Origin: JANLYC01 sp963815445
GTDB lineage: Bacteria > Actinomycetota > Actinomycetes > Propionibacteriales > Nocardioidaceae
Assembly: GCA_963815445.1 (NCBI GenBank)
Contig: CAWFGV010000006.1
Span: forward strand, 1-64,000
Direction: 5' to 3'
DNA: 64,000 nucleotides
The notes beneath the pieces were generated by a model. That model was not told the DNA's origin, did not search any database, and saw only the letters and a list, made by a program, of their open reading frames with translations. Within the stretch, counting starts at the first letter, position 1. Each line of letters begins with the position of its first letter. Both the position numbers and the translations under genes were made by a program. Shown one piece after another: positions 40,552 through 49,388 of the stretch.

Positions 40552-41328
40552 TCAGGCCGGGAGTGCAGCGCCCTTCTCGTCATCCGGAGCGACGGTCGAC
40601 AGAACCGGGCTGGAGAGGTTGAACCCTTTGAACGTCATCCAGAGGCCCACCGACAGCTCCCACGCGGCCACCGGCAGGGTCAGGATTCCCGAGACCGGCG
40701 AGACCTGGTCGATGAGGCCGAAGTAGGCCGCGAGCATGGCCGTCAGCAGCAGCGGCGCTCCGATCAGGCCGACGGTCGGGATGATGCGAGGCACGAGTCG
40801 TGCGCGGTAGAGCAGCGTTCCGAGCAGGATGGCGTTGAAGGCTGGCATCAGGCCCGGGCCGAGGAGGAAGGTCCAGTTCCGGACGTCGACCAGGGCGTTG
40901 GCGGTGGTTGCCATCGAGGCGGTGTCACCGGCGCCGCCCGCGACGTCCTGGTGCAACGTGACGACCGCGAGCAGGCTGACGACACCGATCATGACCACGG
41001 CGGCCTCGATGATGCGTGAGGTGACGAAGCCCAGGGCCATCGACTCGTTCTGGCGCTTCAGCACCGGGAAAAGCGCGACGGCGCTGCCGATAGCGGTCAG
41101 CGCGTTCACGCCGTCGAGCAGACAGCCCCACAGCACCCGGGTGTCCTGTCCCGGGCCGGTGATGTAGCCGGTGTCGTGCAGCACTGGCGCGATGAGGATC
41201 AGCGCGGGGATCGAGGACGCGAAGGTGAGCAGGTAGAAGATGCCTGCAGCCCGCGCGTGGTTCCGCATGGGATCGGTCGGGCCGGCGGCGTACGACGCGC
41301 TGGCGACTGGTGTAGCTGTGATGGTCAT
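40552..41328 (-). CDS. DUF4386 membrane protein
   Basis: 258 aa with six to seven predicted membrane helices, the first at AAGIFYLLTFASSIPALILIAP. Motifs RVLWGCLLDGVNALTAIGSAVALFPVLKRQNESMALGFVTSRIIEAAVV and LGPGLMPAFNAILLGTLLYRARLVPRIIPTVGLIGAPLLL match DUF4386, a family of unknown function. It lies 1 bp behind a small unknown gene and near a large LuxR regulator reading in the same direction, which may control it. Confidence 0.85.
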   Translation of the reverse strand: MTITATPVASASYAAGPTDPMRNHARAAGIFYLLTFASSIPALILIAPVLHDTGYITGPGQDTRVLWGCLLDGVNALTAIGSAVALFPVLKRQNESMALGFVTSRIIEAAVVMIGVVSLLAVVTLHQDVAGGAGDTASMATTANALVDVRNWTFLLGPGLMPAFNAILLGTLLYRARLVPRIIPTVGLIGAPLLLTAMLAAYFGLIDQVSPVSGILTLPVAAWELSVGLWMTFKGFNLSSPVLSTVAPDDEKGAALPA

Positions 41329-41329
41329 G

Positions 41330-41608
41330 TCAGGCTCCTGTGCTTGTGGTGTCGGGATGGTTTGGCGGTGTCATGTCGTCCCCGACCCGGGTCACCGAGA
41401 CCAGGGTCAGACCGCTGTCACGCAGCCGGTTCAGCAGGCCGTGCAGGGCAGATTGATCGACGACGGCTCCCGTGAGCACGGTGCAGCCGTCGCGAGTGGT
41501 GAGGTTCATGCCGTCGAATCGGGTTGACCAGCGGGGATCGAGTCGCCCTTGTAGGCGGATCTCGTACGAGGTGGCCCCGTCCGGACGGCTGGTGGATGTC
41601 GTGCTCAT
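41330..41608 (-). CDS. Small hypothetical protein upstream of DUF4386
   Basis: 92 aa from the ATG at 41608. Readable features are TSYEIRLQGRLDPRWSTRFDGMNLTTRDGCTVLTGAVVDQSALHGLLNRLRDSGLTLVSVTRV. This beta-alpha pattern resembles small STAS- or BON-like proteins often found with DUF4386 or MalT-type regulators, but I cannot name the family. The gene is almost contiguous with DUF4386 (TGACATG junction), so the two are co-translated. Confidence 0.7.
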   Translation of the reverse strand: MSTTSTSRPDGATSYEIRLQGRLDPRWSTRFDGMNLTTRDGCTVLTGAVVDQSALHGLLNRLRDSGLTLVSVTRVGDDMTPPNHPDTTSTGA

Positions 41609-41682
41609 GACCGCAAGGTAGGAGCCAATGTGGTGAGCGGAGATCACATCATGTGGTGAACGGCCTGGTGATCTCTGCAGAG

Positions 41683-44418
41683 TCAGCGGCGGCCGGAGCG
41701 GGCGAGCAGGCCGAGGTCCGTTGCCTTCGACACCGCTTCCCTGCGGCTGTTGACCCCGAGCTTGGCGTAGATGTTCTTGGTGTGCGTGCGCACGGTGTTG
41801 AGCGAGACGACGAGCTCGCGGGCGATGGCCGGCCCGTCGAGATCGGATGACAGCAGCCGGAGCACGTCGAGCTCGCGCGCACTGAGCTGCTGCACGAGAG
41901 TCGGGCTCACGGTCGCCGCGGACGCACTGCCGGCGTGGTCAAAGGCGTCGAGGAGGCGGCGCGGGTACGGCCAAGAGTCGTGCCGGTGGACAAGGGCTTT
42001 CAGCAGCGTGGTCATCCGAGCTCCCCCACTGACGAAGACCCGCGCGTACCCCTCTGGTTCGGCGAGCCGTAGCGCCGAGTCCAGGGGGACGAGCGCCCTG
42101 TCGATGTCGCGAGGGCCATGCTCGGTGAGATGGCTCAGGGCCTGCAGGGTGAGGATCTCGATGAGAGTGCCGACTCTCCCTCCCTCTTCCGCGGCGACCC
42201 GGAGCCGCTCGAGCAGCTGGTGGGCCGCTTCCAGTGTCGACTGCGAGCGCGCGGCCGAGTGCGGGCTCAGCAGGATCCTGGCCAGGGTGAGGTGCTCGTA
42301 CTCGCGGACGTACGACACGTCGTCCTCCGCCGTGACACCTCGGTCGCGGGCCCACTCGACGGCGTCGGCATGCCGGCCGAGCGTGACGAGCAGGCGCGCA
42401 CGCATCGCCGGGACCGGCCGGACGTTGGGAGAGAAGTCGCCGACGTAGACGCGCTGGGCCTCCTCGAGCAGGGTGAGCGCGCCGGCCAGGTCTCCCGCCG
42501 ACTCGCTGAGCTGCGCGCGGCTGACCCTAAGGCGGTAGGGGAGCTGAGGCAGGCCGGTGTGCTCGCCGAGCTCTTCGGCGCGTCCCAGGTGGTCTGCGGC
42601 CGTCTGGAGGTCGTTGCGCTCGAAGGCGATCTGGCTGAGGCCCACCACCATGTCCGGCGTACCCCGCATCACGGTGTCGGGCTCTCGAGCCGCGAGCGCC
42701 AGCCCGTCCTGGTAGGTGCGCCAGCCAGCTCCGAGGCGTCCCTGCGTGATCTCGATGTCGGCCAGCGTGATCGAGCAACCGAGCACGTCGGAGAGGTGCC
42801 CGGCGCGACGGAGGCCATCCGCGGCGGACGAGTAGCCGCGATGGGCGGCGGTGAGGTCCCCACTGCTCCAGGACGCGAGCCCCGACAAGGCCGATGCGGC
42901 CGCGACGACGACGTGGTCGCCAGCCGCGGCGCGAGCAATCGCCCGTTCGGAGTGGACGATGGTCGCCGACGGGTCACCCCGCACCAAGGCCAGGGCGGCT
43001 CGGTACATCTCGAGAGCGCCCGGGAGCCGCGCGAGTTCTGCGGTGTCGACCACGACCATCTCGGCGGACTGCTCGTCGCCGGTGGCAGCCAGCAGGCGCT
43101 CGACGTCTTCCACCCTGGTCTCGACACTTTCGAACTCGTTTCCGGCCATCAGGGCACCGATGAAGCCCACAGCCAGGACCGGACGGACGCGCGTCACCTC
43201 GGGGGGGATGTCGTCGAGCCAGCGCCGGATGGTGGCTTCCTGCCGATCCCGGCGAAGAGCCGGGATCGCCAGCTCGGCCAGGTCGGCCGCGCGCTCGCTG
43301 TCACCGGCCGCGAGCAGGTGGCGGATCGCTGCCACGGGCTCACCCGTTGCGTCGTACCACTCTCCTGCGTGGTGATGCAGCTGCGCGACCTCGTCGGGCC
43401 GTTCGTCGACCAGGTGCGTGCGCAGGACGTCGGCGAAGAGGTGGTGGTATCGGTACCACTGGCGGCTGTCGTCGAGGGGGACGACGAACAGGTTCGACCG
43501 GTCCAGCATCTCGAGGACCGTCCGGCTGTCGCTTCTCCCGGTGACGGCGTCGCAGAGGGACCCGCTGAGCCGGTCCAGCACCGAGGTCTGGAGCAGGAAG
43601 CGTCGTACGGCATCGGGTTGACGGGCCATGACCTCGTCGACGAGGTAGTCGACGACGTACCGGTCGTCTCCGGCGAAACCTGCGACGAACCCTTCGACAT
43701 CCTCGCGCCCCTGGAGTGACAGCGCCGCCAGCTGCAGGGCGGCGATCCAGCCCTCCGTTCTCCCCTCCAGAGCCGCGATGGTCGAGGCGTCCAGATCCAG
43801 GCCGATGACCTCGTTGAGGTATGCCGTCACCTCGTCCAGGGTGAAGCGGAGGTCGCTGGCGCGAATCTCGACCAGCTCGCCGCGTGCTCGCAGCCGGGCC
43901 AGCGGCAGGTCGGGGTCCGCGCGCGTACTGATCACCAGGTGCACCTGCTCGGGAAGGTGCTCCACGAGAAACGTCACATCGGTCGCGATCTCCGGCCCGT
44001 CGGCGAGGTGGTAGTCGTCGAGGATCAGGTCGAGCCCGGCCGGCAGGGCGCTGAGCTCGTTGAGGACGGTGGCCAACACGGTCGCGATCGAGGGATCGGC
44101 GGCCTCGAGGAGTGGCAGCGCCCCGGCCCCGACGCCGGGCGCCGCGGCGTCCAGCGCAGAAACCACGTAGGTCCAGAACGAGTCCGGCCGTCGTTCGCCC
44201 TCGTCCAGCGACACCCATGCCACGGGGCGATCGGCGGTCGAGGCGGCGTCCAGCCATGCGGCCAGCAGCGTTGTCTTGCCGAACCCGGGAGGTGCGGAGA
44301 TGAGCGTCAGCCGCGGTGGTGTGGACCGGCTCAGGCGTTCGCTGAGTCGGGGGCGCGGCACCTGGTTACGTCGTACCCGGGGAACGTAGAGCTTGGTCCG
44401 GACCAACGGGCTCGGCAT
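41683..44418 (-). CDS. LuxR family regulator, MalT-like STAND ATPase
   Basis: 911 aa. The N-terminus has SPLVRTKLYVPRVRRNQVPRPRLSERL and a STAND NTPase Walker A (LISAPPGFGKTTLLAAWLD), then Walker B-like AGLDLILDDYHLAD. Central TPR-like helices (about residues 400-760) precede a C-terminal LuxR HTH (LSARELDVLRLLSSDLDGPAIARELVVSLNTVRTHTKNIYAKLGV). This is the MalT/LAL architecture: a ligand triggers ATP-dependent oligomerisation and DNA binding. The probable targets are the DUF4386 pair just downstream, 74 bp away. It stands in the same direction with a short gap, so co-transcription is also possible. Confidence 0.9.
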   Translation of the reverse strand: MPSPLVRTKLYVPRVRRNQVPRPRLSERLSRSTPPRLTLISAPPGFGKTTLLAAWLDAASTADRPVAWVSLDEGERRPDSFWTYVVSALDAAAPGVGAGALPLLEAADPSIATVLATVLNELSALPAGLDLILDDYHLADGPEIATDVTFLVEHLPEQVHLVISTRADPDLPLARLRARGELVEIRASDLRFTLDEVTAYLNEVIGLDLDASTIAALEGRTEGWIAALQLAALSLQGREDVEGFVAGFAGDDRYVVDYLVDEVMARQPDAVRRFLLQTSVLDRLSGSLCDAVTGRSDSRTVLEMLDRSNLFVVPLDDSRQWYRYHHLFADVLRTHLVDERPDEVAQLHHHAGEWYDATGEPVAAIRHLLAAGDSERAADLAELAIPALRRDRQEATIRRWLDDIPPEVTRVRPVLAVGFIGALMAGNEFESVETRVEDVERLLAATGDEQSAEMVVVDTAELARLPGALEMYRAALALVRGDPSATIVHSERAIARAAAGDHVVVAAASALSGLASWSSGDLTAAHRGYSSAADGLRRAGHLSDVLGCSITLADIEITQGRLGAGWRTYQDGLALAAREPDTVMRGTPDMVVGLSQIAFERNDLQTAADHLGRAEELGEHTGLPQLPYRLRVSRAQLSESAGDLAGALTLLEEAQRVYVGDFSPNVRPVPAMRARLLVTLGRHADAVEWARDRGVTAEDDVSYVREYEHLTLARILLSPHSAARSQSTLEAAHQLLERLRVAAEEGGRVGTLIEILTLQALSHLTEHGPRDIDRALVPLDSALRLAEPEGYARVFVSGGARMTTLLKALVHRHDSWPYPRRLLDAFDHAGSASAATVSPTLVQQLSARELDVLRLLSSDLDGPAIARELVVSLNTVRTHTKNIYAKLGVNSRREAVSKATDLGLLARSGRR

Positions 44419-44483
44419 GGCCGCTCCCTTCGCTCGCCTCCGCGGGTGATGCCTCTGACACTAGGGCACGGTGCGGCTGAGCC

Positions 44484-44954
44484 TTACGGCTTCGCGAAGG
44501 CCAACGACCTGAGTCCGAGCCACCGTGGCGAGGCCGCCCGGTAGGCCTCGTAGTCGGCCCCGAACTTCTCGAGCAGCGCTGACTCCTCGGCCTCGACCTG
44601 GAGCCGGTCGATGAGCACGACGAAGCCCGCGACCGGGGCGAGCGCGGCCCAGGAGCCCCGCCAGATCGCGTGCGCCACCAGCAGTCCGGCCAGCCCGACG
44701 TACATGGGATTGCGGCTGATCGAGTTGGCGCCGGTCGTCACCAGGACCGACGTCTGGTCGGGGTGAAGCGGATCGATGGTCGTGTCACTGCGCCGAAATC
44801 GGCGCCCTGACGCTGCGGCCATCGACACCGACGCCAGCGCCACCGTCGAGGTCACGGCGGCCCGGCCAGCGCGCGGTGCCGGCCTCGCGTCTGTCAGCAC
44901 ACGTTGGGCGAGCGCGGCCGCCAGGGCGAGCAGGGGAGGCGGAACATGCGGCAC
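44484..44954 (-). CDS. Isoprenylcysteine carboxylmethyltransferase-like membrane protein
   Basis: About 156 aa from a GTG at 44954 (GGAGGAGG about 9 nt upstream; GTG at 44963 is an alternative). Predicted helices lie at the N-terminus (LLALAAALAQRVL), around residue 35 and from residue 80. The C-terminal ICMT/PEMT motif is DQTSVLVTTGANSISRNPMYVGLAGLLVAHAIWRGSW, then EEKFG-type EESALLEKFGADYEAYRAASPRWL. Such proteins methylate lipids or small molecules using SAM, or have unknown activity in bacteria. The second membrane segment is short and less hydrophobic than usual. Confidence 0.75.
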   Translation of the reverse strand: MPHVPPPLLALAAALAQRVLTDARPAPRAGRAAVTSTVALASVSMAAASGRRFRRSDTTIDPLHPDQTSVLVTTGANSISRNPMYVGLAGLLVAHAIWRGSWAALAPVAGFVVLIDRLQVEAEESALLEKFGADYEAYRAASPRWLGLRSLAFAKP

Positions 44955-45245
44955 GTCTTCCACCCTCCTCCGCCGTTGCGTGCCTGTCGAGTCGCGACGC
45001 ACGGCCGTCCACCTCCATCGAGTCCCTGCGCTGCATCAGGCTGAACTGCCAACGACAGTCGGGGCATTACCGCGCCCGTCGATCGAGGCAGAAGACCACG
45101 GTCTGCAGGTACCTGGGATGACCTGACCCAGCCCGGTCAGTGTCGGTCCGCCTTCGGGTCGCTGGGAGAAGACCGGTCAGATCGCGGCGGATGGACGCAC
45201 CGATCGCAGCATGACAGGGCGTCGCCAGGCTGAAACACTCGCAGC
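44955..45245. other. Intergenic region, nothing recognised
   Basis: 291 bp between divergent genes. I see no RNA gene, repeat or clear promoter. Possible open frames here are short and lack coding character. Confidence 0.5.
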
Positions 45246-45869
45246 ATGTCGTTGACCATCGTTGGCGCTGGCCTCGGGCGCACCGGAACATCGTCGCTGC
45301 AAGAAGCCCTCGGCATCGTCCTGAAGGGCCCCGTATTCCACATGGGCGAGGTATTCGCCAACCTCGACAGCGTTTCGACCTGGCATGCCGCCGTCGACGG
45401 TACGCCGACCGACTGGAACAAGCTGCTCGCCGGTTACTGCGCGACGCTGGACTGGCCAGCGGTCACCTGCTGGCGCGACATCGCAGCGTCCAACCCGGAG
45501 GCTCTCATCCTGTTGTCCACTCGCTCCAGCGCAGAGGAGTGGTGGAACAGCGTGAGCAAAACGCTGTTTGCTGTTCTAGATCGCGACTTCCCGCCTCATC
45601 TGCTGCCGATGAGAGCCATGAACGAAGCCATGTTCGAGAAGCTCACGCCGCATTGGCGGGACCGCGATGCCGCAATGGCGGCCTACGACGCGCACAACGC
45701 CGCCGTGCGCGCGGCGGTACCGCGCGACCGGCTCATCGACTGGCAACCGCGCGACGGGTGGGAGCCGATCTGCTCGGCCTTGGGCATCCCCGTCCCCGAC
45801 CTCGCATTTCCGCATGCCAACACTTCTGAGAACTTTCAGAAGAGCGTGGACGAGCGGCTGAACCGGTAG
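45246..45869 (+). CDS. Sulfotransferase family protein (P-loop)
   Basis: 207 aa. The N-terminal PAPS-binding-like loop IVGAGLGRTGTSSLQEALGIV, then VFHMGEVFANLDSVSTWHAAVDG, LDWPAVTCWRDIAASNPEALILLSTRSSAEEWWNSVSKTLF and the C-terminal RDRLIDWQPRDGWEPICSALGIPVPDLAFPHANTSENF match the sulfotransferase group (PF17784) seen in fungi and actinobacteria. Sulfuryl acceptor unknown. No sulfate-activation genes are nearby. Confidence 0.8.
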   Translation: MSLTIVGAGLGRTGTSSLQEALGIVLKGPVFHMGEVFANLDSVSTWHAAVDGTPTDWNKLLAGYCATLDWPAVTCWRDIAASNPEALILLSTRSSAEEWWNSVSKTLFAVLDRDFPPHLLPMRAMNEAMFEKLTPHWRDRDAAMAAYDAHNAAVRAAVPRDRLIDWQPRDGWEPICSALGIPVPDLAFPHANTSENFQKSVDERLNR

Positions 45870-45991
45870 TGCAACGGCGCGAGAACCCGCAGACGCAATG
45901 TCGCGGAAGCTCTCGCCGTCCGGAGGTGGAGTGGCACGATTGAGTTCATCAATCGGGACGCTCGGGCACCCCAGGACCCAGGGTTGGTGAC

Positions 45992-46771
45992 ATGCCTTAC
46001 GTACGGACCGATCTCCGCATTCACTACCGCGTCGTAGGAGATGGACCGCCGGTGCTCTGGCATACCGGCGGGTGCGGAGATGGAAAGATGTGGGAGCTTG
46101 GTGGCTACCTCGATGGCGTGCCTGGCTACACCCACCTGCTGATGGACCATCGTGGTCGGGGTCTGAGCGAATCACCGATGGACATGAGTGGCCACCACAT
46201 GTCGTGTTACGTCGACGACGCACTGGCGGTGCTGGACGACGCTGGTGCTGATCGAGCCGCGTTCGTGGGCTACTCGTTCGGGGCACGAGTCGGGTTCGCC
46301 GTTGCCCAGTCCGCCCCCCGACGCTTGACCGGTCTGGTCGCGCTCGACTCGGTACCTGACCCAGCGGACTCACCCGAGGCACTGCGGGCTGAGGCGCATG
46401 AGGTGCTCACCCGAGGCACTCGGGACGTGATCGAGGAGTTCGTCTCGGCCGAGCGGGAACCGGTGCCGTCGTGGCTCGTCGAGCACTTGTGCACCACGGA
46501 CTCCGTAGCGTTCGCCGGTGGCATCGAGGCTGAGGCCACCGAGCCGGATCTGTGGTCTGCGGCCTCCTCTTTGAACGTGCCCGTGCTCCTCGTGCTAGGC
46601 GTCGATGAGGACGAGGACAGCGGCGCTGCACTCGGTTGGCGGCTCGTCCATACGATGCCGGACGCCGAGTTGGTGACGCTCGACGTAGCGCACTTGGCGG
46701 CGTTCCACCGCGTGGACTTGACCTTGCCACTGTTTGCACGCTTCTTGGACCACGTCGGAGGCCGACCCTGA
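45992..46771 (+). CDS. Alpha/beta fold hydrolase
   Basis: 259 aa. The core motifs are GPPVLWHTGGCGDGKMWELGGYLDGV (oxyanion region), LLMDHRGRGLSESP, the nucleophile elbow GADRAAFVGYSFGARVGFAVA (Ser in GYSFGA), the acid near VPVLLVLGVDEDED and the His in TLDVAHLAAFHRVD. Substrate unknown. It follows the sulfotransferase gene by 122 bp; no operon is evident. Confidence 0.85.
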   Translation: MPYVRTDLRIHYRVVGDGPPVLWHTGGCGDGKMWELGGYLDGVPGYTHLLMDHRGRGLSESPMDMSGHHMSCYVDDALAVLDDAGADRAAFVGYSFGARVGFAVAQSAPRRLTGLVALDSVPDPADSPEALRAEAHEVLTRGTRDVIEEFVSAEREPVPSWLVEHLCTTDSVAFAGGIEAEATEPDLWSAASSLNVPVLLVLGVDEDEDSGAALGWRLVHTMPDAELVTLDVAHLAAFHRVDLTLPLFARFLDHVGGRP

Positions 46772-46891
46772 CCTCATGCCGGGGTGTCTGAGGACAGGGT
46801 CGCTGCACATCGAGCGATTGGCTCGGCGGCGTTTGGCGCGGGGTGAAGTCGGACGTGCGAGCCAGATCGTTGGGGCCCGCACGTAGAGCGT

Positions 46892-48046
46892 TCAATGGGT
46901 TCGGAGTCTCGGAGCGAACTCGCTGCGGAGCAGGTCGAACCGCACGAGGTCGACCACCCTTCCGTCGCTCAGGTCATAGCACTGCCGGTCGAGCCCCGTC
47001 TCGGTGAAGCCACAGCTGCGCGCCACCCCGATTGAGCCAAGGTTGCCGACCCCGGCATTGAGGGAGATGCGCTCGAGGCCGAGGCCACCGTCCGCTTCGG
47101 GGGCGAAAGCATGTTCGGCCGCGAGCAGAAGTGCCGCCTTCAGCAGCCCTCGACCTCGCGAGTCGGGATGCGTGCGGTAGCCGACCTCGGCCGACAGGTA
47201 GTCGAGCCCGGTCATGCCGAAGAGGTTGACCGTGCCGACGTAGTGATCACGCTCCGGATCGGCCATCGCCCACTCGACACTCGCCCCCAGTGAGCTGCCC
47301 ACCGAGCCGCGAGCCAGATGTTGGCGGAAGTGCTCAGCGTCGCGCGGGAAGTTGATGCTGCCGAGCCACACCAGCGTCTCGGGGTCGTCGTTGGTCTCGA
47401 GATAGCGCTGTTCGTCGCCCTCGCGGAGCGGGCGCAACCGCACCCGCTCGTTCTCGAGGATCACCGGATCGATCCACCTGGTCTTCGGCTCGCGGCTGTC
47501 GCTCGCCAGCAACGTGGCCCGCCAGACATCCCGGAGCTCGCCACGCTGCGCAGCGGTACCACGAGACGCTCCCTCGAACGTGAAGCCGGTCTTCCACGCC
47601 ACTCGACGCGATGCGACGTTTCCCTCGTAGCTCTGCCACAGGACCGTCTTGACGTCCTGCATCTCAAAGGCCCAGTCGCAGATCAGCCTGACGGCAGCAG
47701 TCATGACGCCGTGACCGCGCACTTGCGGGTGCGCGCTGTAGTTGATCTCGGCAAGCCCCGGGCCTTCGTCGCTCAGGGAGATCGAGCCGCTGAAGCCGCC
47801 CGCCCCTACGCCCCACTGCGACTGAACCGCGAAGCTCCAGACACCTTGTTCCCAGGCATCGCCGCGGTCCGCGACGTAACGCCGGGCATCCTCGAGCAGG
47901 TAGGGAACCCGTACCGACGTGTAGTCCTGGGTCAGCGGATCCACGCAATGCTGGTACACACCGTCGGCGTCGGCGTCGTCGTCGCGAAGCGCCCGCAACG
48001 TCACCGTGCCGTCGGTGAGGACAGGTATGTCATCCGGGTATGTCAC
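46892..48046 (-). CDS. Double-GNAT acetyltransferase, tandem paralogue 1
   Basis: 384 aa with two GNAT (RimJ/RimL-type, Acetyltransf_3) domains. The first, about residues 10-180, has EINYSAHPQVRGHGVMTAAVRLICDWAF and NVASRRVAWKTGFTFEG. The second, about 195-375, has SAEVGYRTHPDSRGRGLLKAALLLAAEHAF and NLGSIGVARSCGFTETG. The Q/R-x-x-G-x-G/A acetyl-CoA motifs are present in both. It overlaps the upstream paralogue 48030-49181 by 17 bp; the two proteins align throughout (ALRDDDADADGV versus AHRVDDLEAIV near the start). They may form a heteromer. Acceptor unknown. Confidence 0.88.
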   Translation of the reverse strand: MTYPDDIPVLTDGTVTLRALRDDDADADGVYQHCVDPLTQDYTSVRVPYLLEDARRYVADRGDAWEQGVWSFAVQSQWGVGAGGFSGSISLSDEGPGLAEINYSAHPQVRGHGVMTAAVRLICDWAFEMQDVKTVLWQSYEGNVASRRVAWKTGFTFEGASRGTAAQRGELRDVWRATLLASDSREPKTRWIDPVILENERVRLRPLREGDEQRYLETNDDPETLVWLGSINFPRDAEHFRQHLARGSVGSSLGASVEWAMADPERDHYVGTVNLFGMTGLDYLSAEVGYRTHPDSRGRGLLKAALLLAAEHAFAPEADGGLGLERISLNAGVGNLGSIGVARSCGFTETGLDRQCYDLSDGRVVDLVRFDLLRSEFAPRLRTH

Positions 48047-49181
48047 CTACCGGATCCTTCCACTCGTCACGGAGCAGATCGAAGACCGCGATGTCGGCGT
48101 ACGAGCCGTCACCCAGCCGTTCGGAACGCCGCTCGGTGCCGGTACGAACGAAGCCGTTCTTCAGCGCCACCTGCTGCGAGCCGACGTTGTCCACGGCTGC
48201 CTTGATGAACAACCGGCGCAGGTCCAGCCCACCGCGCCCCGCATCGGCGAACGCGTGCCGGGCGAGCAGCGCCACCGCCTCGGTCGTCGCACCACGCCCG
48301 CGACCGTCGGGGTGGGCCCAGTAGCCGACCTCGGCGGACTCGCGCTGCATCCGCGGCAGACCGACCACCCCGATCAGCTGGTCGGTCTCGGCCTCGGCCA
48401 CGGCCCACTGGAGGTGGTCGCCGGTGATAGCGGCCTCGACCCCCCGTTCGATGTACTCCAACGCGTCCTGACGGGTGTACGGCGAGGGGAGGAAGGCCAG
48501 CCAGTGCTGCGTCATCTCGTCGGCGCAGCCTTCGACGATCCGGTCGGCGTCGTCGGGCCGCTGCGGCCGGAGTACGACGGACGATCCGGTGATGACGGGG
48601 ACGTCGTACCAGGTGTGCGTCGGGCTGCGCGGGTCGTCGCGGTGCAGGGTGGCGGTCCACGCGTCGAGGTGCTCACCGCGGTGGTCGAGCCAACGCGGAA
48701 GCGTGCCTCCGAACGTGAAGCCGGTCTTCCACGCGACTCTGCGGGAGCCCACGTTGCCACGGTTGGCCAGCCAGCTGACGGTCTCGAGGTCGAGAGCCGA
48801 GAAGCCCCAGTCGAGCAGCAGGTTGACCGCGGTGGTCATCACTCCACGACCGCGAACACCTGGGTGTGCGCCGAAGGCGAGCTCGGCCCGACGGGACCCT
48901 TCGTCGCGCAGCGAGAGGCTGCCGCCGAAACGTCGCCGTCCGTCGTTGTGGGTTGCCTCGATGGCGAAGATCCACTCGGTTCCGGTTTCCCACATCTTCG
49001 GGATCGCCTCGGTGACGAACGAGCGCGCCATCTCAGCCGTGTAGCCGTGCGGCACGGTCGTCCACTGCACCGAGACCGGATCGGTGCACTGTTCGACGAT
49101 GGCCTCGAGGTCGTCGACCCGGTGGGCGCGCAAGGTGACGTCGCCATCGGTCAGCGTGGGCACGTCTCCGGGAAACTCCAT
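48030..49181 (-). CDS. Double-GNAT acetyltransferase, tandem paralogue 2
   Basis: About 383 aa from the ATG at 49181; an ATG 15 nt upstream is an alternative. The two GNAT domains are laid out as in its neighbour: ELAFGAHPGVRGRGVMTTAVNLLLDWGF with NVGSRRVAWKTGFTFGG, then EVGYWAHPDGRGRGATTEAVALLARHAF with NVGSQQVALKNGFVRTG. The WKTGFTF segment is identical to the other gene, so a tandem duplication of an already fused double domain is likely. Substrate unknown. First gene of a two-gene operon. Confidence 0.88.
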   Translation of the reverse strand: MEFPGDVPTLTDGDVTLRAHRVDDLEAIVEQCTDPVSVQWTTVPHGYTAEMARSFVTEAIPKMWETGTEWIFAIEATHNDGRRRFGGSLSLRDEGSRRAELAFGAHPGVRGRGVMTTAVNLLLDWGFSALDLETVSWLANRGNVGSRRVAWKTGFTFGGTLPRWLDHRGEHLDAWTATLHRDDPRSPTHTWYDVPVITGSSVVLRPQRPDDADRIVEGCADEMTQHWLAFLPSPYTRQDALEYIERGVEAAITGDHLQWAVAEAETDQLIGVVGLPRMQRESAEVGYWAHPDGRGRGATTEAVALLARHAFADAGRGGLDLRRLFIKAAVDNVGSQQVALKNGFVRTGTERRSERLGDGSYADIAVFDLLRDEWKDPVGDIPG

Positions 49182-49283
49182 GGCGCAACCTTGCACAACG
49201 GTCCAGACCGATCACAACCGGATATCGAGTGTCTGGCGTGCCCGTCGCGCCTGGACGTGCGGCACCGTACGCTAGTGGACCTG

Positions 49284-49388
49284 ATGGACGACTACGAGAG
49301 ATCGCCGCTGCGCGTCCCGTTGCCTGCGCCGCGCCAGCGTCTCCGCAACAGACTCAGACCTGTCGAGGGGACTGAGGACGAGTCGTGA
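49284..49388 (+). CDS. 34-residue ORF coupled to the CorC/HlyC gene
   Basis: An ATG at 49284 follows -10-like boxes (TACGCT 49268-49273 or TAGTGG 49273-49278) and opens a 34-codon frame (MDDYERSPLRVPLPAPRQRL at its start). Its TGA overlaps the GTG of the next gene (GTGA). This resembles a leaderless leader peptide coupled to a downstream gene that lacks its own clear RBS. No family is recognised, and it may simply be leader sequence. Confidence 0.35.
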   Translation: MDDYERSPLRVPLPAPRQRLRNRLRPVEGTEDES

